Positions 38,437-47,571 are shown, numbered from the stretch's first letter. The stretch is 57,514 nucleotides of DNA from Caldanaerobius fijiensis DSM 17918 (GCF_900129075.1 NZ_FQVH01000001.1:1-57514); one strand, 5' to 3'. The notes: generated by a model not told the origin, from the letters alone. A program made the numbers and translations.

Positions 38437-38661
38437 TTACAACGGTATTTTTATATTGTTTCCTAGCAAATCTATATTAATATAACGATTGCTTATATCT
38501 ATGGAAATTGCTCTGATTCTTCCATGGCCTTCTATTATCCAAGCGGTATTATAGTCTACAACCAAAAACCCTGCCAAAAATATTACTATAAATGCCAGTA
38601 TAACTGCATACCACCGTCTTATCATGCGTTTTCTCATCATGTATCGCTGTACTCTTTTCAT
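38437..38661 (-). CDS. Unrecognised small membrane protein between spoIIP and lepA
   Basis: A 74-aa protein with a strongly basic N-terminus (MKRVQRYMMRKRMIRRW), one transmembrane helix (YAVILAFIVIFLAGFLVV, about residues 18-35), and a 38-residue outer tail (GRIRAISIDISNRYINIDLLG). The orientation would be N-in, C-out by the positive-inside rule. Preceded by AAGGAGG. It lies 23 bp after spoIIP and before lepA, so it may be co-expressed during sporulation. No family recognised. Confidence 0.75.
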   Translation of the reverse strand: MKRVQRYMMRKRMIRRWYAVILAFIVIFLAGFLVVDYNTAWIIEGHGRIRAISIDISNRYINIDLLGNNIKIPL

Positions 38662-38684
38662 ATGTGTTTACCTCCTTGTTTTTT

Positions 38685-39809
38685 CTATCTGTTTATCGAA
38701 TTTATAACATCTGAAAAAGCCTTTCCTATGTATTTAATTGATGCCAGTGCTTCTTCTAATGTGTTATAATTACTCCCAACCTCTATGAGAACAGCATGAT
38801 CTAAAAGTTGCTGATTATAACTTGCATAAGTCTTGGTGTCTATGCCCAAACTTAAGCCAGGCATAAGTTCATTGACCCTATTGCTCACTTGTTCTGCAAA
38901 ATCATAATTTTTATGCCAATCTTCTTTATCAGAAGGATTTCGCCTGGTGCCTATAACAAACATGATTTTTGCATACCTTTGACCATTCCGTTCCAGAAGA
39001 TATTTTTTCCGGAAATCAGGATTGGGAAGTTTATTTAAGTCCGGTATCTTCGTTATACCTTTTTTCATTACCTCACCATAAGCATCTCTATGTAGGTCTA
39101 TAGCAAATCTTATCGACGGGTATTTTGTTAAATCATTTTTAAAAGTGATGATAGATCTTTCATACGCCCCCTCGTAGGGCACATCGTGTACCGTTGTATC
39201 GTGCAACACACCTATTCCATTTTCGTTTAAAATTTTTTTAAGCTCCTCCCCTAGTCTAACCACATTTACATTATTGTCATCACTTCTATCGCTATCAATG
39301 GGAATATATTTGTATTGAGATGTAGCTATAAATGACTCGTGAGTGTGAGTGTGGTATATTAACACCAATGGTTTTGAATTATCGAAATTTCCTACAGGAT
39401 TAGATTCCACATTATTATTGTTATCTTGTAGCTTATCGCCATCAATCACCTCTTTTTTGGGCTGTAATTTTGTTTGATTTTCTTTTGCAATACTGCTACT
39501 TATTGCAATTTTTTTTGTGTTATTAAGTAAAGGTATCTGAAAAGATAAAATAAATTCAGGATCTAATCTTATAGAGGTCATTTTGCTAATAAAAGCCCAA
39601 TTGATGTCATAACTGTGCTTTTTGTTTTCAGCTTGAAGTAATGGCATACCCATATCCAACAAAACCTCCGATATCTTCACCTGCTTGTCCATTTCCGCAT
39701 TATTATTTGTTTCAGCTTTTGTATCGGAAAACAGTAAAGAACTCAAGATGAATAGCAATAAGATAATGGCAAAAAATGTATATAACGATCGATATTTGAG
39801 TATAAACAA
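38685..39809 (-). CDS. spoIIP: Stage II sporulation protein P
   Basis: Peptidoglycan amidase/endopeptidase that, with SpoIID and SpoIIM, drives engulfment of the forespore. An N-terminal membrane anchor (FFAIILLLFILSSLLFS, about residues 12-28) is followed by a low-complexity linker and the SpoIIP domain: LIYHTHTHESF (about 147-157), FAIDLHRDAYG (about 233-243) and a C-terminal VLIEVGSNYNT, which together supply the metal-binding His and Glu. The start is TTG at 39809. Length of 374 aa is normal. It lies next to gpr as in other spore formers. Confidence 0.96.
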   Translation of the reverse strand: MFILKYRSLYTFFAIILLLFILSSLLFSDTKAETNNNAEMDKQVKISEVLLDMGMPLLQAENKKHSYDINWAFISKMTSIRLDPEFILSFQIPLLNNTKKIAISSSIAKENQTKLQPKKEVIDGDKLQDNNNNVESNPVGNFDNSKPLVLIYHTHTHESFIATSQYKYIPIDSDRSDDNNVNVVRLGEELKKILNENGIGVLHDTTVHDVPYEGAYERSIITFKNDLTKYPSIRFAIDLHRDAYGEVMKKGITKIPDLNKLPNPDFRKKYLLERNGQRYAKIMFVIGTRRNPSDKEDWHKNYDFAEQVSNRVNELMPGLSLGIDTKTYASYNQQLLDHAVLIEVGSNYNTLEEALASIKYIGKAFSDVINSINR

Positions 39810-39878
39810 TAAAATGCACCCCTCTTTTTCTTTTGAGTTACTCTATTTATATTAAAAAGAAGGGCACATTATGACTTT

Positions 39879-40829
39879 TTATTGATACATGTTGGAATGT
39901 AGCGCTATGTTTATACCTTCTGCTACTATTCCCGCCATATCGTCTATCATTTCATCAATTTCTTTCGGTGTAACCATAAGGTTATCATACGGCGAAATAA
40001 CTTCTTTTATAAGGCTATATTTTTCATCCCTATTTAAATCTTTTAGCAGCTGATAAAACTGGCTATTTTGAGGTGTAGCCTTTATAAGCGAATCTATCAA
40101 AAGATCTATAGTATCATTGGCCATAGTGGCGGCATCCACTACCGTTGGTATGCCCAGTGCTATCACAGGTATACCCAGTGTACTATAGTCAAGTGCCGTA
40201 CGCCTATTGCCTATACCTGCCCCCGGGCTTACGCCTGTATCTGAAATCTGAATAGTGGACGCAACCCTCGCTGTGCTCCTGGAAGCTAAAGCATCGATAG
40301 CCACGATTAAATCCGGTTTTATCCTATCTACAACGCCTTTTATTATATCAGCCGTTTCAATCCCGGTAATGCCCAAAACACCAGGAGCTATGGCACTTAC
40401 AGACAACATACCAGGTTTTACTTCTTCGGGAGCAAATTCAAATACATGTCTTGTAACAACCACTCTGGATACCACTTTAGGTCCAAGAGCATCTGGCGTC
40501 ACATTCCAGTTGCCCAATCCTACAACCAACACATTGTGAATTGGGAATCTCCTCATGAGTCTATTCAACTCTATTGAAAGTATCCTGGACACATAATGAT
40601 TGAATTCCGGTGTCCCCATCCTCATATCGGGTATTTCCAGCGTTATATAATTGCCCATTGGTTTACCCATTGTCATGCTGCCCTGTGGATCAAAGATATT
40701 TACACGAGTTATGGTGATGTTTTCCAATTTTTCTTGATCAACTTCTACACCTGGTACCTCTCGACCCGAATCACTTTTATAAAGTTCACGGCTTTCAATA
40801 GCGAGATCCGTCCTTCTCAGATCAACCAT
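39879..40829 (-). CDS. gpr: Germination protease GPR
   Basis: Degrades small acid-soluble spore proteins at germination. It is made as a zymogen: the N-terminal residues up to the ESRELYKSDSGREVPGVEV region contain the autoprocessing site typical of the family. Conserved blocks include GLGNWNVTPDALGPKV (about 105-120), SAIAPGVLGITGIET and IAIDALASRS (about 173-183), which house the aspartates of this unusual aspartic-type protease. Length is 316 aa, slightly shorter than the Bacillus protein. It is 4 bp downstream of the holin-like gene. Confidence 0.97.
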   Translation of the reverse strand: MVDLRRTDLAIESRELYKSDSGREVPGVEVDQEKLENITITRVNIFDPQGSMTMGKPMGNYITLEIPDMRMGTPEFNHYVSRILSIELNRLMRRFPIHNVLVVGLGNWNVTPDALGPKVVSRVVVTRHVFEFAPEEVKPGMLSVSAIAPGVLGITGIETADIIKGVVDRIKPDLIVAIDALASRSTARVASTIQISDTGVSPGAGIGNRRTALDYSTLGIPVIALGIPTVVDAATMANDTIDLLIDSLIKATPQNSQFYQLLKDLNRDEKYSLIKEVISPYDNLMVTPKEIDEMIDDMAGIVAEGINIALHSNMYQ

Positions 40830-40833
40830 CTAA

Positions 40834-41163
40834 TCACCTCAACTCCGTGGGAACAAAGGCATCTACTATTCCTATAACCAATGAAGCTATTAAAGCACCC
40901 CATATAGAAACGCTAATCGCACCAGGTACAATAAACTGTGATGCATAAATCACAACCGCCGCGACCAGAAAACCTACTATTCCCCTTCTTTGTGGAGATA
41001 TTTTATCGCCAAATATGCTCTCTACAACCCATCCTAAAACCGCAATTACGACCGCTGCTATCAGTGCACCCCAAAAGCCTGCAACCCTGAATCCGGGTAA
41101 AAGATATGATATTACTAACAGCACCAATGCTGAAACAATAAATCTCACAATAGCTCCTAGCAT
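40834..41163 (-). CDS. Phage holin family 4 / small four-helix membrane protein
   Basis: A 109-aa protein with four hydrophobic helices (about residues 4-24, 27-48, 62-84, 85-104) joined by short loops, and a conserved VVESIFGDKISPQRRGIVGFL turn. This matches the DUF360/Mycobacterial 4-TM holin group, which is widespread outside phages. A very similar gene beside gpr is common in Clostridia, where it may help spore lysis or membrane events. Start ATG at 41163 with AGGGAGGTG. It is the promoter-proximal gene of the gpr unit. Confidence 0.85.
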   Translation of the reverse strand: MLGAIVRFIVSALVLLVISYLLPGFRVAGFWGALIAAVVIAVLGWVVESIFGDKISPQRRGIVGFLVAAVVIYASQFIVPGAISVSIWGALIASLVIGIVDAFVPTELR

Positions 41164-41182
41164 TACTTCACCTCCCTAATGC

Positions 41183-41211
41183 TATAATTGACAAATATAT
41201 TGTTTTTATTC
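41183..41211 (-). promoter_or_regulatory. Candidate sporulation (sigma-G-like) promoter of the holin-gpr unit
   Basis: On the minus strand GAATA and CAATTATA are separated by 16 bp, resembling sigma-F/sigma-G promoters (G-ATA and CAT-TA). gpr is a sigma-F/sigma-G gene in Bacillus, which makes the position sensible, but the match is imperfect and the spacing is one to two bases short. Confidence 0.3.
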
Positions 41212-41218
41212 ATTCCTA

Positions 41219-41247
41219 TTGCAAAAAAAGTTTTAAAATGATAAAAT
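41219..41247 (+). promoter_or_regulatory. Sigma-A promoter of rpsT
   Basis: TTGCAA (41219-41224), 17-bp spacer, TAAAAT (41242-41247), about 25 bp before the GGGAGGTG ribosome site. Confidence 0.75.
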
Positions 41248-41280
41248 ACACTTGTTCAAAAGGCAAGGGAGGTGAATTTT

Positions 41281-41571
41281 TTGGCGAATACAAAATCAGC
41301 AAAGAAAAGAATTAAAATAACCAAAGTCAGGACTTTAAGGAATAGAAGGGTAAAAAACGCGGTAAAAATAGCTATAAAAGATTTTATGAGCAAATTAAAC
41401 TCTGGCGATGTAACAGCGGCTACCGAGGCGTTTAAAAATGCCGTTAGGGTTTTAGATAAAGCCGTTACAAAAGGTGTTTTGCACAAAAACAATGCCGCTA
41501 ATAAAAAGTCAAAATTAGCTTCTAAGTTAAATAAGGTACTTAGCGCTAGCGCAGAAAGCACCAGCGCATAA
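41281..41571 (+). CDS. rpsT: 30S ribosomal protein S20
   Basis: A 96-aa primary 16S rRNA-binding protein, all helical and basic. The true N-terminus is MANTKSAKKRIKITKVR, which places the start at the TTG at 41281, eight bases after GGGAGGTG; a frame open to 41272 begins inside the ribosome site. In enterobacteria the analogous non-ATG start of rpsT is used for autoregulation. It is the only core gene here on the + strand and is convergent with holA, with which it shares a terminator. Confidence 0.96.
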   Translation: MANTKSAKKRIKITKVRTLRNRRVKNAVKIAIKDFMSKLNSGDVTAATEAFKNAVRVLDKAVTKGVLHKNNAANKKSKLASKLNKVLSASAESTSA

Positions 41572-41572
41572 G

Positions 41573-41597
41573 AAAAAGCGTACAGTGTACGCTTTTT
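41573..41597. terminator. Bidirectional terminator between rpsT and holA
   Basis: A perfect 11-bp stem AAAAAGCGTAC/GTACGCTTTTT with a three-base loop. It follows rpsT by one base and includes the last base of the holA stop region on the other strand, so it can serve both genes. Confidence 0.85.
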
Positions 41598-42549
41598 ACT
41601 TTTGCGCGCTTACAAGCCTGGCAGCTAATATCTCGATAGCTAATTCATCTTTTATTGCCCCTGTTTTTATATCCTGCTCTGCCTCAAGGCACAACCTCAT
41701 GCCTCGTACAAAATAATCCATTTTGTGTTTTTTAGCTATATTCACAATCTTTTCAGCTGCGTATCTGTGAACACCTAATCTCTCGGGCACGTTCTGAACG
41801 CTTTGATTTAAGAGAAGCCGTGCTTTTATGAGCAACCTGTACTGCCACTCTAACATGGATAAAATATACAAGGGATTTACGCCTTTTACTATTAGATCAT
41901 TTAAATTCTTTATAGAACCACCATTCCCTGCCTGCACGCTGTCAATAAAATCAAAGATATTGTCATCAATAAGTCTTCCATAAAAATCTTTTACATTTTG
42001 AAGGCCTATCTCCTTACCTGGATATACATAAGATACCAATACATCGATACAATTTACGCCATCCCTTAGATCTGATACCATTTGAGTAAGATAGGACGCC
42101 GCTCTTTCTTCCAATCGAATGTTTTTTTCTCTTGCGTAATCTACTAACCATCTCTCCAGTTCATAAGCCTTTAATTTGTTAAACTCATATATCACACCAT
42201 ATCTCTTTGCAGCTTTATAAAATCCTGTCCTTTTATCTATGTCTTTTTTAACGTAAATAAGGCACGTAAATGATGGAATATCCTGTATATAATCAGCCAG
42301 CTTTTGCTCGTCATCTACAGAATCTCTCACGATCACCAATTTATTTTGCGAAAAAAAAGGTACTGTATCGCATGCGTCTATAATATCCTGTGCCTTCATT
42401 TTTTCTCGAAAAGTGCTGACGTTGACCTGGTCATATTTTTCTTGGACTTTTTGCAAAAACAAATCTATAAGATAGTCTTCTTCACCTGCCAACAGGAAAA
42501 AGCCGTTTTTTACGTTTTCTGCCAGCTTATTTAGCTCTTTCAAAAACAT
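41596..42549 (-). CDS. holA: DNA polymerase III subunit delta
   Basis: Delta subunit of the clamp loader, which opens the sliding clamp. A 317-aa protein with the family features FFLLAGEEDYLIDLFLQKV (about residues 17-35), a DVLVSYVYPGKEIGLQNVKDF middle part, and the C-terminal collar (SMLEWQYRLLIKARLL, HRYAAEKIVNIAKKH). It is 12 bp downstream of comEC, the conserved comEC-holA-rpsT neighbourhood. Confidence 0.94.
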   Translation of the reverse strand: MFLKELNKLAENVKNGFFLLAGEEDYLIDLFLQKVQEKYDQVNVSTFREKMKAQDIIDACDTVPFFSQNKLVIVRDSVDDEQKLADYIQDIPSFTCLIYVKKDIDKRTGFYKAAKRYGVIYEFNKLKAYELERWLVDYAREKNIRLEERAASYLTQMVSDLRDGVNCIDVLVSYVYPGKEIGLQNVKDFYGRLIDDNIFDFIDSVQAGNGGSIKNLNDLIVKGVNPLYILSMLEWQYRLLIKARLLLNQSVQNVPERLGVHRYAAEKIVNIAKKHKMDYFVRGMRLCLEAEQDIKTGAIKDELAIEILAARLVSAQK

Positions 42550-42561
42550 GTTTCCACCACC

Positions 42562-44844
42562 TCACCGCCTTAAAAAAGGCCTTATATAATATCTTTCTCC
42601 ATCGGTTTTTAAAACTATAGCACCATTCATATCTGTCCTAAATATCCGTGTGTTTTTAAGCCTTTCCAGAACAATCTTTGATGGATGTCCATAATTGTTC
42701 TCACCTACCGAAATTATCGAAACCAAAGGACCAACTGCTTGGACAAACTCCTGAGAACCGGCTGTTGCGCTGCCATGATGGGATACCTTCAATACATCAG
42801 CTTTCAAATCAATACTGTCAGCTACAAGGTCTTTTTCCGCATCTAATCCCATATCACCTGTCAGCAAAATCGAAGCCTTTTTATACAAAAGCCTGAAAAC
42901 CAGTGAATTGTCGTTATCATTTTCAAACGGGGTAGGCTGCGGCGGATTTAACACCTCAAGTGTAACGCCGTCAATATGTATTTTGTAGCCTCTATGCAGA
43001 TATTTTATCGGCACTCTTTTGTCTCTTAAAGCGTCATAAAAAGCTGAGGATAAACTATCATCACACTTTTGATACACAATAGCACTTTTTACAGGCATAT
43101 CCCTTACCACTGTGAGCAATCCTCCCATATGATCTGCATCGGGATGGGTTGCAATTACGGCATCCAGCTTACCTATTCCATTCATCAAAAGATATGGTTC
43201 TACAATAGCTTTGCCTGCATCAAATCCTGTCCTGGTGTCAAGTCTACCTCCATCAATCAAAAGTGAATGTTTGTGGGGCGTAACGATTAATATGCTGTCC
43301 CCCTGTCCAACGTCAATAAATGATATTGTAAGCGGTCCTGGTATATAAAATTGCTGTATAAACAACGCCAGAGCTAATATCATGCTGGCTATGGTATACC
43401 TCGCATCAAACTCTATGATATCAGTAAACCTGAATAAAAACAAGTAGTACAAACCTATCCATATAAAACCTGGAAAAGGCACTGTAATGGCAGCGTAAGG
43501 TAGATTTGAGAGGAAATCTGTGACCCTCAATACATAGTAGATTATACCTACCAATGGCATTGTCAAAAAAGCTGATACAGCAGGTATAAAAGACGTCAGA
43601 ATCAGTAAAAAGCCTAATGGTATTAAAAAGGCCGCAAAAGGAACTACCACAACATTTGCCAAAATAGATATTATAGAAATTTTATGAAAATAATATACAA
43701 GAAAAGGCAAAACCCCTAGCTGTGCAGATATGGTCATTGCCATCAGTGAACTGATATTCTCAGAAATGGGCAATGAGCGCAAGTACTTATATACTGTCGG
43801 ATAAAAGAGGATTAAAGACGCCGTCGCCACAAAAGAAAGCTGAAAACTTACATCGAAAAGGCTCAGCGGATTTATTATTAAAAGGAGGATGGCTGCTGCA
43901 GATAATGAGTTTAAGGAATCAGCCTGTCTTTTAAAAAATTGACCTATCAAAAATATAATAGCCATTAATGCAGCCCTGAGCATAGATGGAGAAAAACCCA
44001 CTAAAAATAAATAAATCAAAAGAACTACAATAGCTATAGTATTTTTAATATATACATCCTTTATCGGTTTTGCCATAAAAAATACTGCACTAAAAATGAT
44101 ACCTACATTAAAGCCCGATATGGCCAGAATATGCATTACGCCACTAGTAGAAAAAGACTCGATAACATCTTCATCTCTAAAATCATAGCCCAGGAGCATA
44201 CTTGATAATAAATCAGAATAGGGGTTATCCATGCACGCATGGATCGTTCCATTTAGCTTATCTTTTATCCCCATAGCTAATCCTAAAAAGCCCATATCCC
44301 TTTTACCTATTCTTTTATAGCCATTAATATCTGTTGAACCTATGGCATATACACCATTTTTCTTTAAATACAGGCTATAATCAAAACCAAAAGGATTGGT
44401 TCTTCCACGCGGCAACTTTACTTTTACTTTTACATCCAGTATATCACCGTACTTTAAATCAGGCAGAAAGTTTGAGTTGCTGTACATGTTTATCCGTATT
44501 TTTTGCTCTGTATTTACATTATAAGGCTTTAGATCAAACGAAACTTTTTGAGGCCTATAGAGCGGCTGTGTAACTATGTATCCTCTTATATTAACATTTG
44601 TGCCTGCCAGCGAGAGATAATCCGATGGTACAGATAGCGCTCTACTGCTTACATATGCACCAAAAGCCAGAAAAAGAGCAAGCAAAATATAATAATAGCG
44701 ATAAAGAGCATAGAAAAAAAATAATGCAAAAACACTCCACAAAAAAATAACAGGATGGGATAGATATCTTCCTATCACAATACCGGCGCATAAAAGCAAG
44801 CTGGGGATAACAAGAGGCCTGTCAAAAAGTACTTTAGACTTCAA
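42562..44844 (-). CDS. comEC: DNA internalization competence protein ComEC/Rec2
   Basis: A 760-aa membrane channel protein for DNA uptake. It has an N-terminal pair of helices, an extracellular OB-like region (about 80-180), the competence domain of about ten membrane helices (about 220-480, with GVMHILAISGFNVGII and GFSPSMLRAALMA), and a C-terminal metallo-beta-lactamase domain (about 500-760) with IDVGQGDSILI, DGG, ATHPDADHMGG and SHHGSATAG. The start is TTG at 44844 and overlaps the preceding gene's stop. Full length suggests a working protein; comEA and comEB are not in view. Confidence 0.97.
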   Translation of the reverse strand: MKSKVLFDRPLVIPSLLLCAGIVIGRYLSHPVIFLWSVFALFFFYALYRYYYILLALFLAFGAYVSSRALSVPSDYLSLAGTNVNIRGYIVTQPLYRPQKVSFDLKPYNVNTEQKIRINMYSNSNFLPDLKYGDILDVKVKVKLPRGRTNPFGFDYSLYLKKNGVYAIGSTDINGYKRIGKRDMGFLGLAMGIKDKLNGTIHACMDNPYSDLLSSMLLGYDFRDEDVIESFSTSGVMHILAISGFNVGIIFSAVFFMAKPIKDVYIKNTIAIVVLLIYLFLVGFSPSMLRAALMAIIFLIGQFFKRQADSLNSLSAAAILLLIINPLSLFDVSFQLSFVATASLILFYPTVYKYLRSLPISENISSLMAMTISAQLGVLPFLVYYFHKISIISILANVVVVPFAAFLIPLGFLLILTSFIPAVSAFLTMPLVGIIYYVLRVTDFLSNLPYAAITVPFPGFIWIGLYYLFLFRFTDIIEFDARYTIASMILALALFIQQFYIPGPLTISFIDVGQGDSILIVTPHKHSLLIDGGRLDTRTGFDAGKAIVEPYLLMNGIGKLDAVIATHPDADHMGGLLTVVRDMPVKSAIVYQKCDDSLSSAFYDALRDKRVPIKYLHRGYKIHIDGVTLEVLNPPQPTPFENDNDNSLVFRLLYKKASILLTGDMGLDAEKDLVADSIDLKADVLKVSHHGSATAGSQEFVQAVGPLVSIISVGENNYGHPSKIVLERLKNTRIFRTDMNGAIVLKTDGERYYIRPFLRR

Positions 44845-45544
44845 GCCTCAAGAAATCCCCTGCAATGAAAGAATCCTTAAATACTTCCCTGGCCTCTTCC
44901 AGATATCTCTTCGGATCTTGAAAAGGGTAAAAGTGGGTAAGGTACAACGATTTTACCCGTGCATCCCTGGCTATACAGCCTGCCTCATAAGCCGTTAGGT
45001 GTACAGAATCTTCCTTCTTTTGGTTTCTTAGCAGCCCTGACTCACATATGAGGATATCAGAACCCATGGCAAACTCCTTCAGCTCTTCAAAATAAGACGT
45101 ATCGGAGGTATATGTGCATTTCTTACCACTGCATTTAAAGGATATGGCATAGGTCTCTACAGGATGTATGGTCCTCATCGTCTTAAACTCTATATTGCCA
45201 AATCGCGTCAGAGCATTGATGGGTCTCAAGTCAAATACGCCTTTTACATTTTGCGACTGTATTATCCCATCTGGCGATTCAGGAATATAAACAGGAACGT
45301 TTGTTATACCGCTAAGCTCTAAGGCGTACCTCAAAATAAACATATCACCTATGTGGTCATTATGCAGGTGCGACAAGATGATTGCATTTATATCCTCTAA
45401 TTTCCTAAGCGACAGGTACCTTTCAAGAACTCCGTTACCGAGATCTATAAGCAGGCAAGTATCCCCTTCTTCTATAAGGTATCCTGAACACGCCTTACCC
45501 GGACCTGCAAATGGCCCATTGTTGCCCAATATCGTTATATGCAA
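44834..45544 (-). CDS. MBL-fold metallohydrolase (RNase Z/YhfI-like)
   Basis: A 236-aa cytoplasmic metallo-beta-lactamase-fold protein with SHLHNDHIGDMF (about residues 59-70; HxHxDH metal site), YTSDTSYF (about 147-154) and LTHFYP. It resembles the YhfI/ElaC-like group, for which phosphodiesterase activity is assumed. The start is TTG at 45544. It overlaps comEC by 11 bp and follows a small Spo0E-like gene after 18 bp, so it is probably co-transcribed with both. Confidence 0.85.
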   Translation of the reverse strand: MHITILGNNGPFAGPGKACSGYLIEEGDTCLLIDLGNGVLERYLSLRKLEDINAIILSHLHNDHIGDMFILRYALELSGITNVPVYIPESPDGIIQSQNVKGVFDLRPINALTRFGNIEFKTMRTIHPVETYAISFKCSGKKCTYTSDTSYFEELKEFAMGSDILICESGLLRNQKKEDSVHLTAYEAGCIARDARVKSLYLTHFYPFQDPKRYLEEAREVFKDSFIAGDFLRLEV

Positions 45545-45562
45545 AATGTTTCTACCCCCTTG

Positions 45563-45736
45563 TTAACTGTATAATTTCCCCTTATACTGTTTGTAATATG
45601 CCATAATTAATGCGTCCAATTTTTGACTTAACTGCAACAACCTTCTTGAATATTCTTTGTCTTTAGGACCGGATATAAACTTATCCAGTTCCTCTCTTAA
45701 ATTGGCAATCTCTTTTTTAAGCTGTAGTTCATCCAT
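45563..45736 (-). CDS. Spo0E-like aspartyl-phosphate phosphatase
   Basis: A 57-aa protein from ATG at 45736 to TAA at 45563, with an AAAGGAG ribosome site. Two helices with the family signature LLQLSQKLDALIMAYYK (SQxLD, about residues 35-50). Spo0E-family proteins dephosphorylate Spo0A~P and restrain sporulation. The first helix (ELQLKKEIANLREELDKFI) is coiled-coil-like. It lies just upstream of the YhfI-like gene. Confidence 0.82.
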   Translation of the reverse strand: MDELQLKKEIANLREELDKFISGPKDKEYSRRLLQLSQKLDALIMAYYKQYKGKLYS

Positions 45737-45872
45737 CGATCTAACTCCTTTATAGCTCCTTATTTTTTAATAATATTTAATAATATTTTACAATAACTGT
45801 ATTATTAATACATTAAATACTAACACTATCACTTGACCACTTATAAATAATACCAGCCTTTCACATTTTTTT

Positions 45873-46106
45873 TCAATAAATAATTTTGTCATATAATGTC
45901 GCTTCCGATATTTTTTTATAAATGTAGATTATATCATTTGCAATGCTCTCTCTTATAGGGTCATTTGTCTCAAACGCGATATTTTCATTTTCAATATCTT
46001 TTCTATAGGTTCCATATAAATATGGATCACTTTCTATATTACTTTTAATATCATCTAATACTGAATATATTTGCTTTAATATAACTTCATCTTCTGCGTT
46101 GACCAT
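45873..46106 (-). CDS. Unrecognised 77-aa protein
   Basis: A small acidic, helical protein (MVNAEDEVILKQIYSVLDDIKSNIES start) with no membrane segment or known motif. It is preceded by a GAGGGGGT ribosome site and by 72 bp of AT-rich DNA. Same strand as its neighbours. No function can be given. Confidence 0.65.
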   Translation of the reverse strand: MVNAEDEVILKQIYSVLDDIKSNIESDPYLYGTYRKDIENENIAFETNDPIRESIANDIIYIYKKISEATLYDKIIY

Positions 46107-46178
46107 AATTGCTACCCCCTCTTTCGTTTTCGTAATAAATACATTCTACACAAAACAATATTTTCCTTCTTTTTCTAT

Positions 46179-46508
46179 TTAAATAATTCCACCATTCTCT
46201 TTTATAATCCTCTTTACTGATGAATCATCCTCATCATCAAAGGTTACCACCAGTTTTATATTGGAATCGCTTAACTCTCCGTATATACCTGATGATAAAT
46301 CATCCATAGGATCTGAGTCAGTTATAGTTCCAACATCGTATCTGTTGCTCAATGAAGATTTTAATACTAACTGAGATATACTTCCCCACAAATCGGATTC
46401 GAAATCCATTATGTCTATATTAACCATATCGTAACCTGCTTTTTTGAGTAGACCCATGGCTCTTTGAGCATTAAACACCGAATTAAAATAAGCCACCACT
46501 GTTTTCAC
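46179..46508 (-). CDS. Unrecognised 109-aa protein with a stress-protein-like N-terminus
   Basis: The first 35 residues (VVAYFNSVFNAQRAMGLLKKAGYDMVNIDIM) have the beta-alpha-beta pattern seen in small general-stress proteins of the YflT/GsiB-like type, in which a strand is followed by an 'AQRAMGLLKKAG' helix. The middle is acidic and the C-terminus (IKLVVTFDDEDDSSVKRIIKENGG) repeats a strand-helix unit, so the protein may be a ferredoxin-like single domain. Preceded by GGAGGGG. The function is unknown. Confidence 0.7.
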   Translation of the reverse strand: MKTVVAYFNSVFNAQRAMGLLKKAGYDMVNIDIMDFESDLWGSISQLVLKSSLSNRYDVGTITDSDPMDDLSSGIYGELSDSNIKLVVTFDDEDDSSVKRIIKENGGII

Positions 46509-46614
46509 TCTATCCCCTCCTTCAGGAAAACGTTTAACAAGATTTTATTCCTACGCCTTTTTTATTATTATATCACATATTTTTAAAAAAATGAATTTAT
46601 TTTTTTGAAAATTT

Positions 46615-46645
46615 AAAAAAGAGCACGTTTTCGTGCTCTTTTTTT
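46615..46645 (-). terminator. Terminator of ilvE
   Basis: Stem GAGCACG/CGTGCTC with a TTTT loop, flanked by A and T runs, 10 bp past the ilvE stop. Confidence 0.88.
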
Positions 46646-46654
46646 GCACTCTCT

Positions 46655-47527
46655 TTATTCGTATACTTTTGTACCTTTTTTGTCCACTATCTCTGCAAAT
46701 TCTTGAAGAATCTTTTTTGTTATTGGGCCGGGCTTGCCGTCGCCAATCACCCTTCCATCTATCTCTACAACAGGTATAGCTTCTGCTGCTGTACCTGTCA
46801 AGAAGCATTCATCAGCATTATACAGGTTGTAAAGGGTAAACTCCCTTTCTTCCACCTTTATCCCTATCTGTTCTGCAATTTCTATAACGGTTTTTCGCGT
46901 TATGCCACCCAGAGCTGCTATAGTAACAGGCGGCGTTATCAGAACCCCATCTTTTACTATAAATATATTGTCGCCCGTGCATTCCGCTACATAGCCTCTA
47001 TCGTTCAAAAATATAGCTTCGGCATAACCGCACCTATTGGCCTCCAGTTTAGCCAAAATGTTATTGAGATAATTCAATGACTTTATCTGAGGATCTAGTG
47101 CTGCAGGAGAATTCCTCCTCATATATGTAGTCATAGCCTTCATGCCCTTTTCATACAATTCTTTCGGATAAAGCTGTATGGAGTCAGCTATTATAACAAT
47201 TGTTGGCCTGGGACATTTGCGCGGGTCCAGCCCCAAATCGCCTTCGCCCCTTGAAACTACAAGCCTTATGTACGCATCATAAAGATTATTACGCCTTACG
47301 GTCTCTACAACAGCTGCTTTCATTTCCTCTTTACTTAAGGGAATGTCCAGCATTATGGCCTTTGCACCATAGTATAATCTATCTATATGTTCATCGAGCC
47401 TGAAGATAACACCGTTATAGGCTCTAATACCCTCGAATACTCCATCTCCATAGAGATAACCGTGATCAAATACCGATACCTTAGCGTCTTGCTTATCAAC
47501 AAACTCCCCATTTAAATATATCTTCAA
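46655..47527 (-). CDS. ilvE: Branched-chain amino acid aminotransferase
   Basis: PLP enzyme that interconverts Leu, Ile and Val with their 2-oxo acids. Class IV fold: N-terminal [31 protein letters not shown] (quoted by landmarks; about residues 4-34), the PLP-Lys in [13 protein letters not shown] (about 152-164), [10 protein letters not shown] and the [11 protein letters not shown] phosphate-binding turn. I chose the TTG at 47527, eight bases after GGAGGTG; an upstream TTG at 47542 overlaps the ribosome site. Length is 290 aa. Its promoter is partly supplied by the adjacent insertion element. Confidence 0.94.
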   Translation of the reverse strand: MKIYLNGEFVDKQDAKVSVFDHGYLYGDGVFEGIRAYNGVIFRLDEHIDRLYYGAKAIMLDIPLSKEEMKAAVVETVRRNNLYDAYIRLVVSRGEGDLGLDPRKCPRPTIVIIADSIQLYPKELYEKGMKAMTTYMRRNSPAALDPQIKSLNYLNNILAKLEANRCGYAEAIFLNDRGYVAECTGDNIFIVKDGVLITPPVTIAALGGITRKTVIEIAEQIGIKVEEREFTLYNLYNADECFLTGTAAEAIPVVEIDGRVIGDGKPGPITKKILQEFAEIVDKKGTKVYE

Positions 47528-47571
47528 TTGACGCACCTCCAAAAATATAAAAAAATTATTAATTAAATTTT

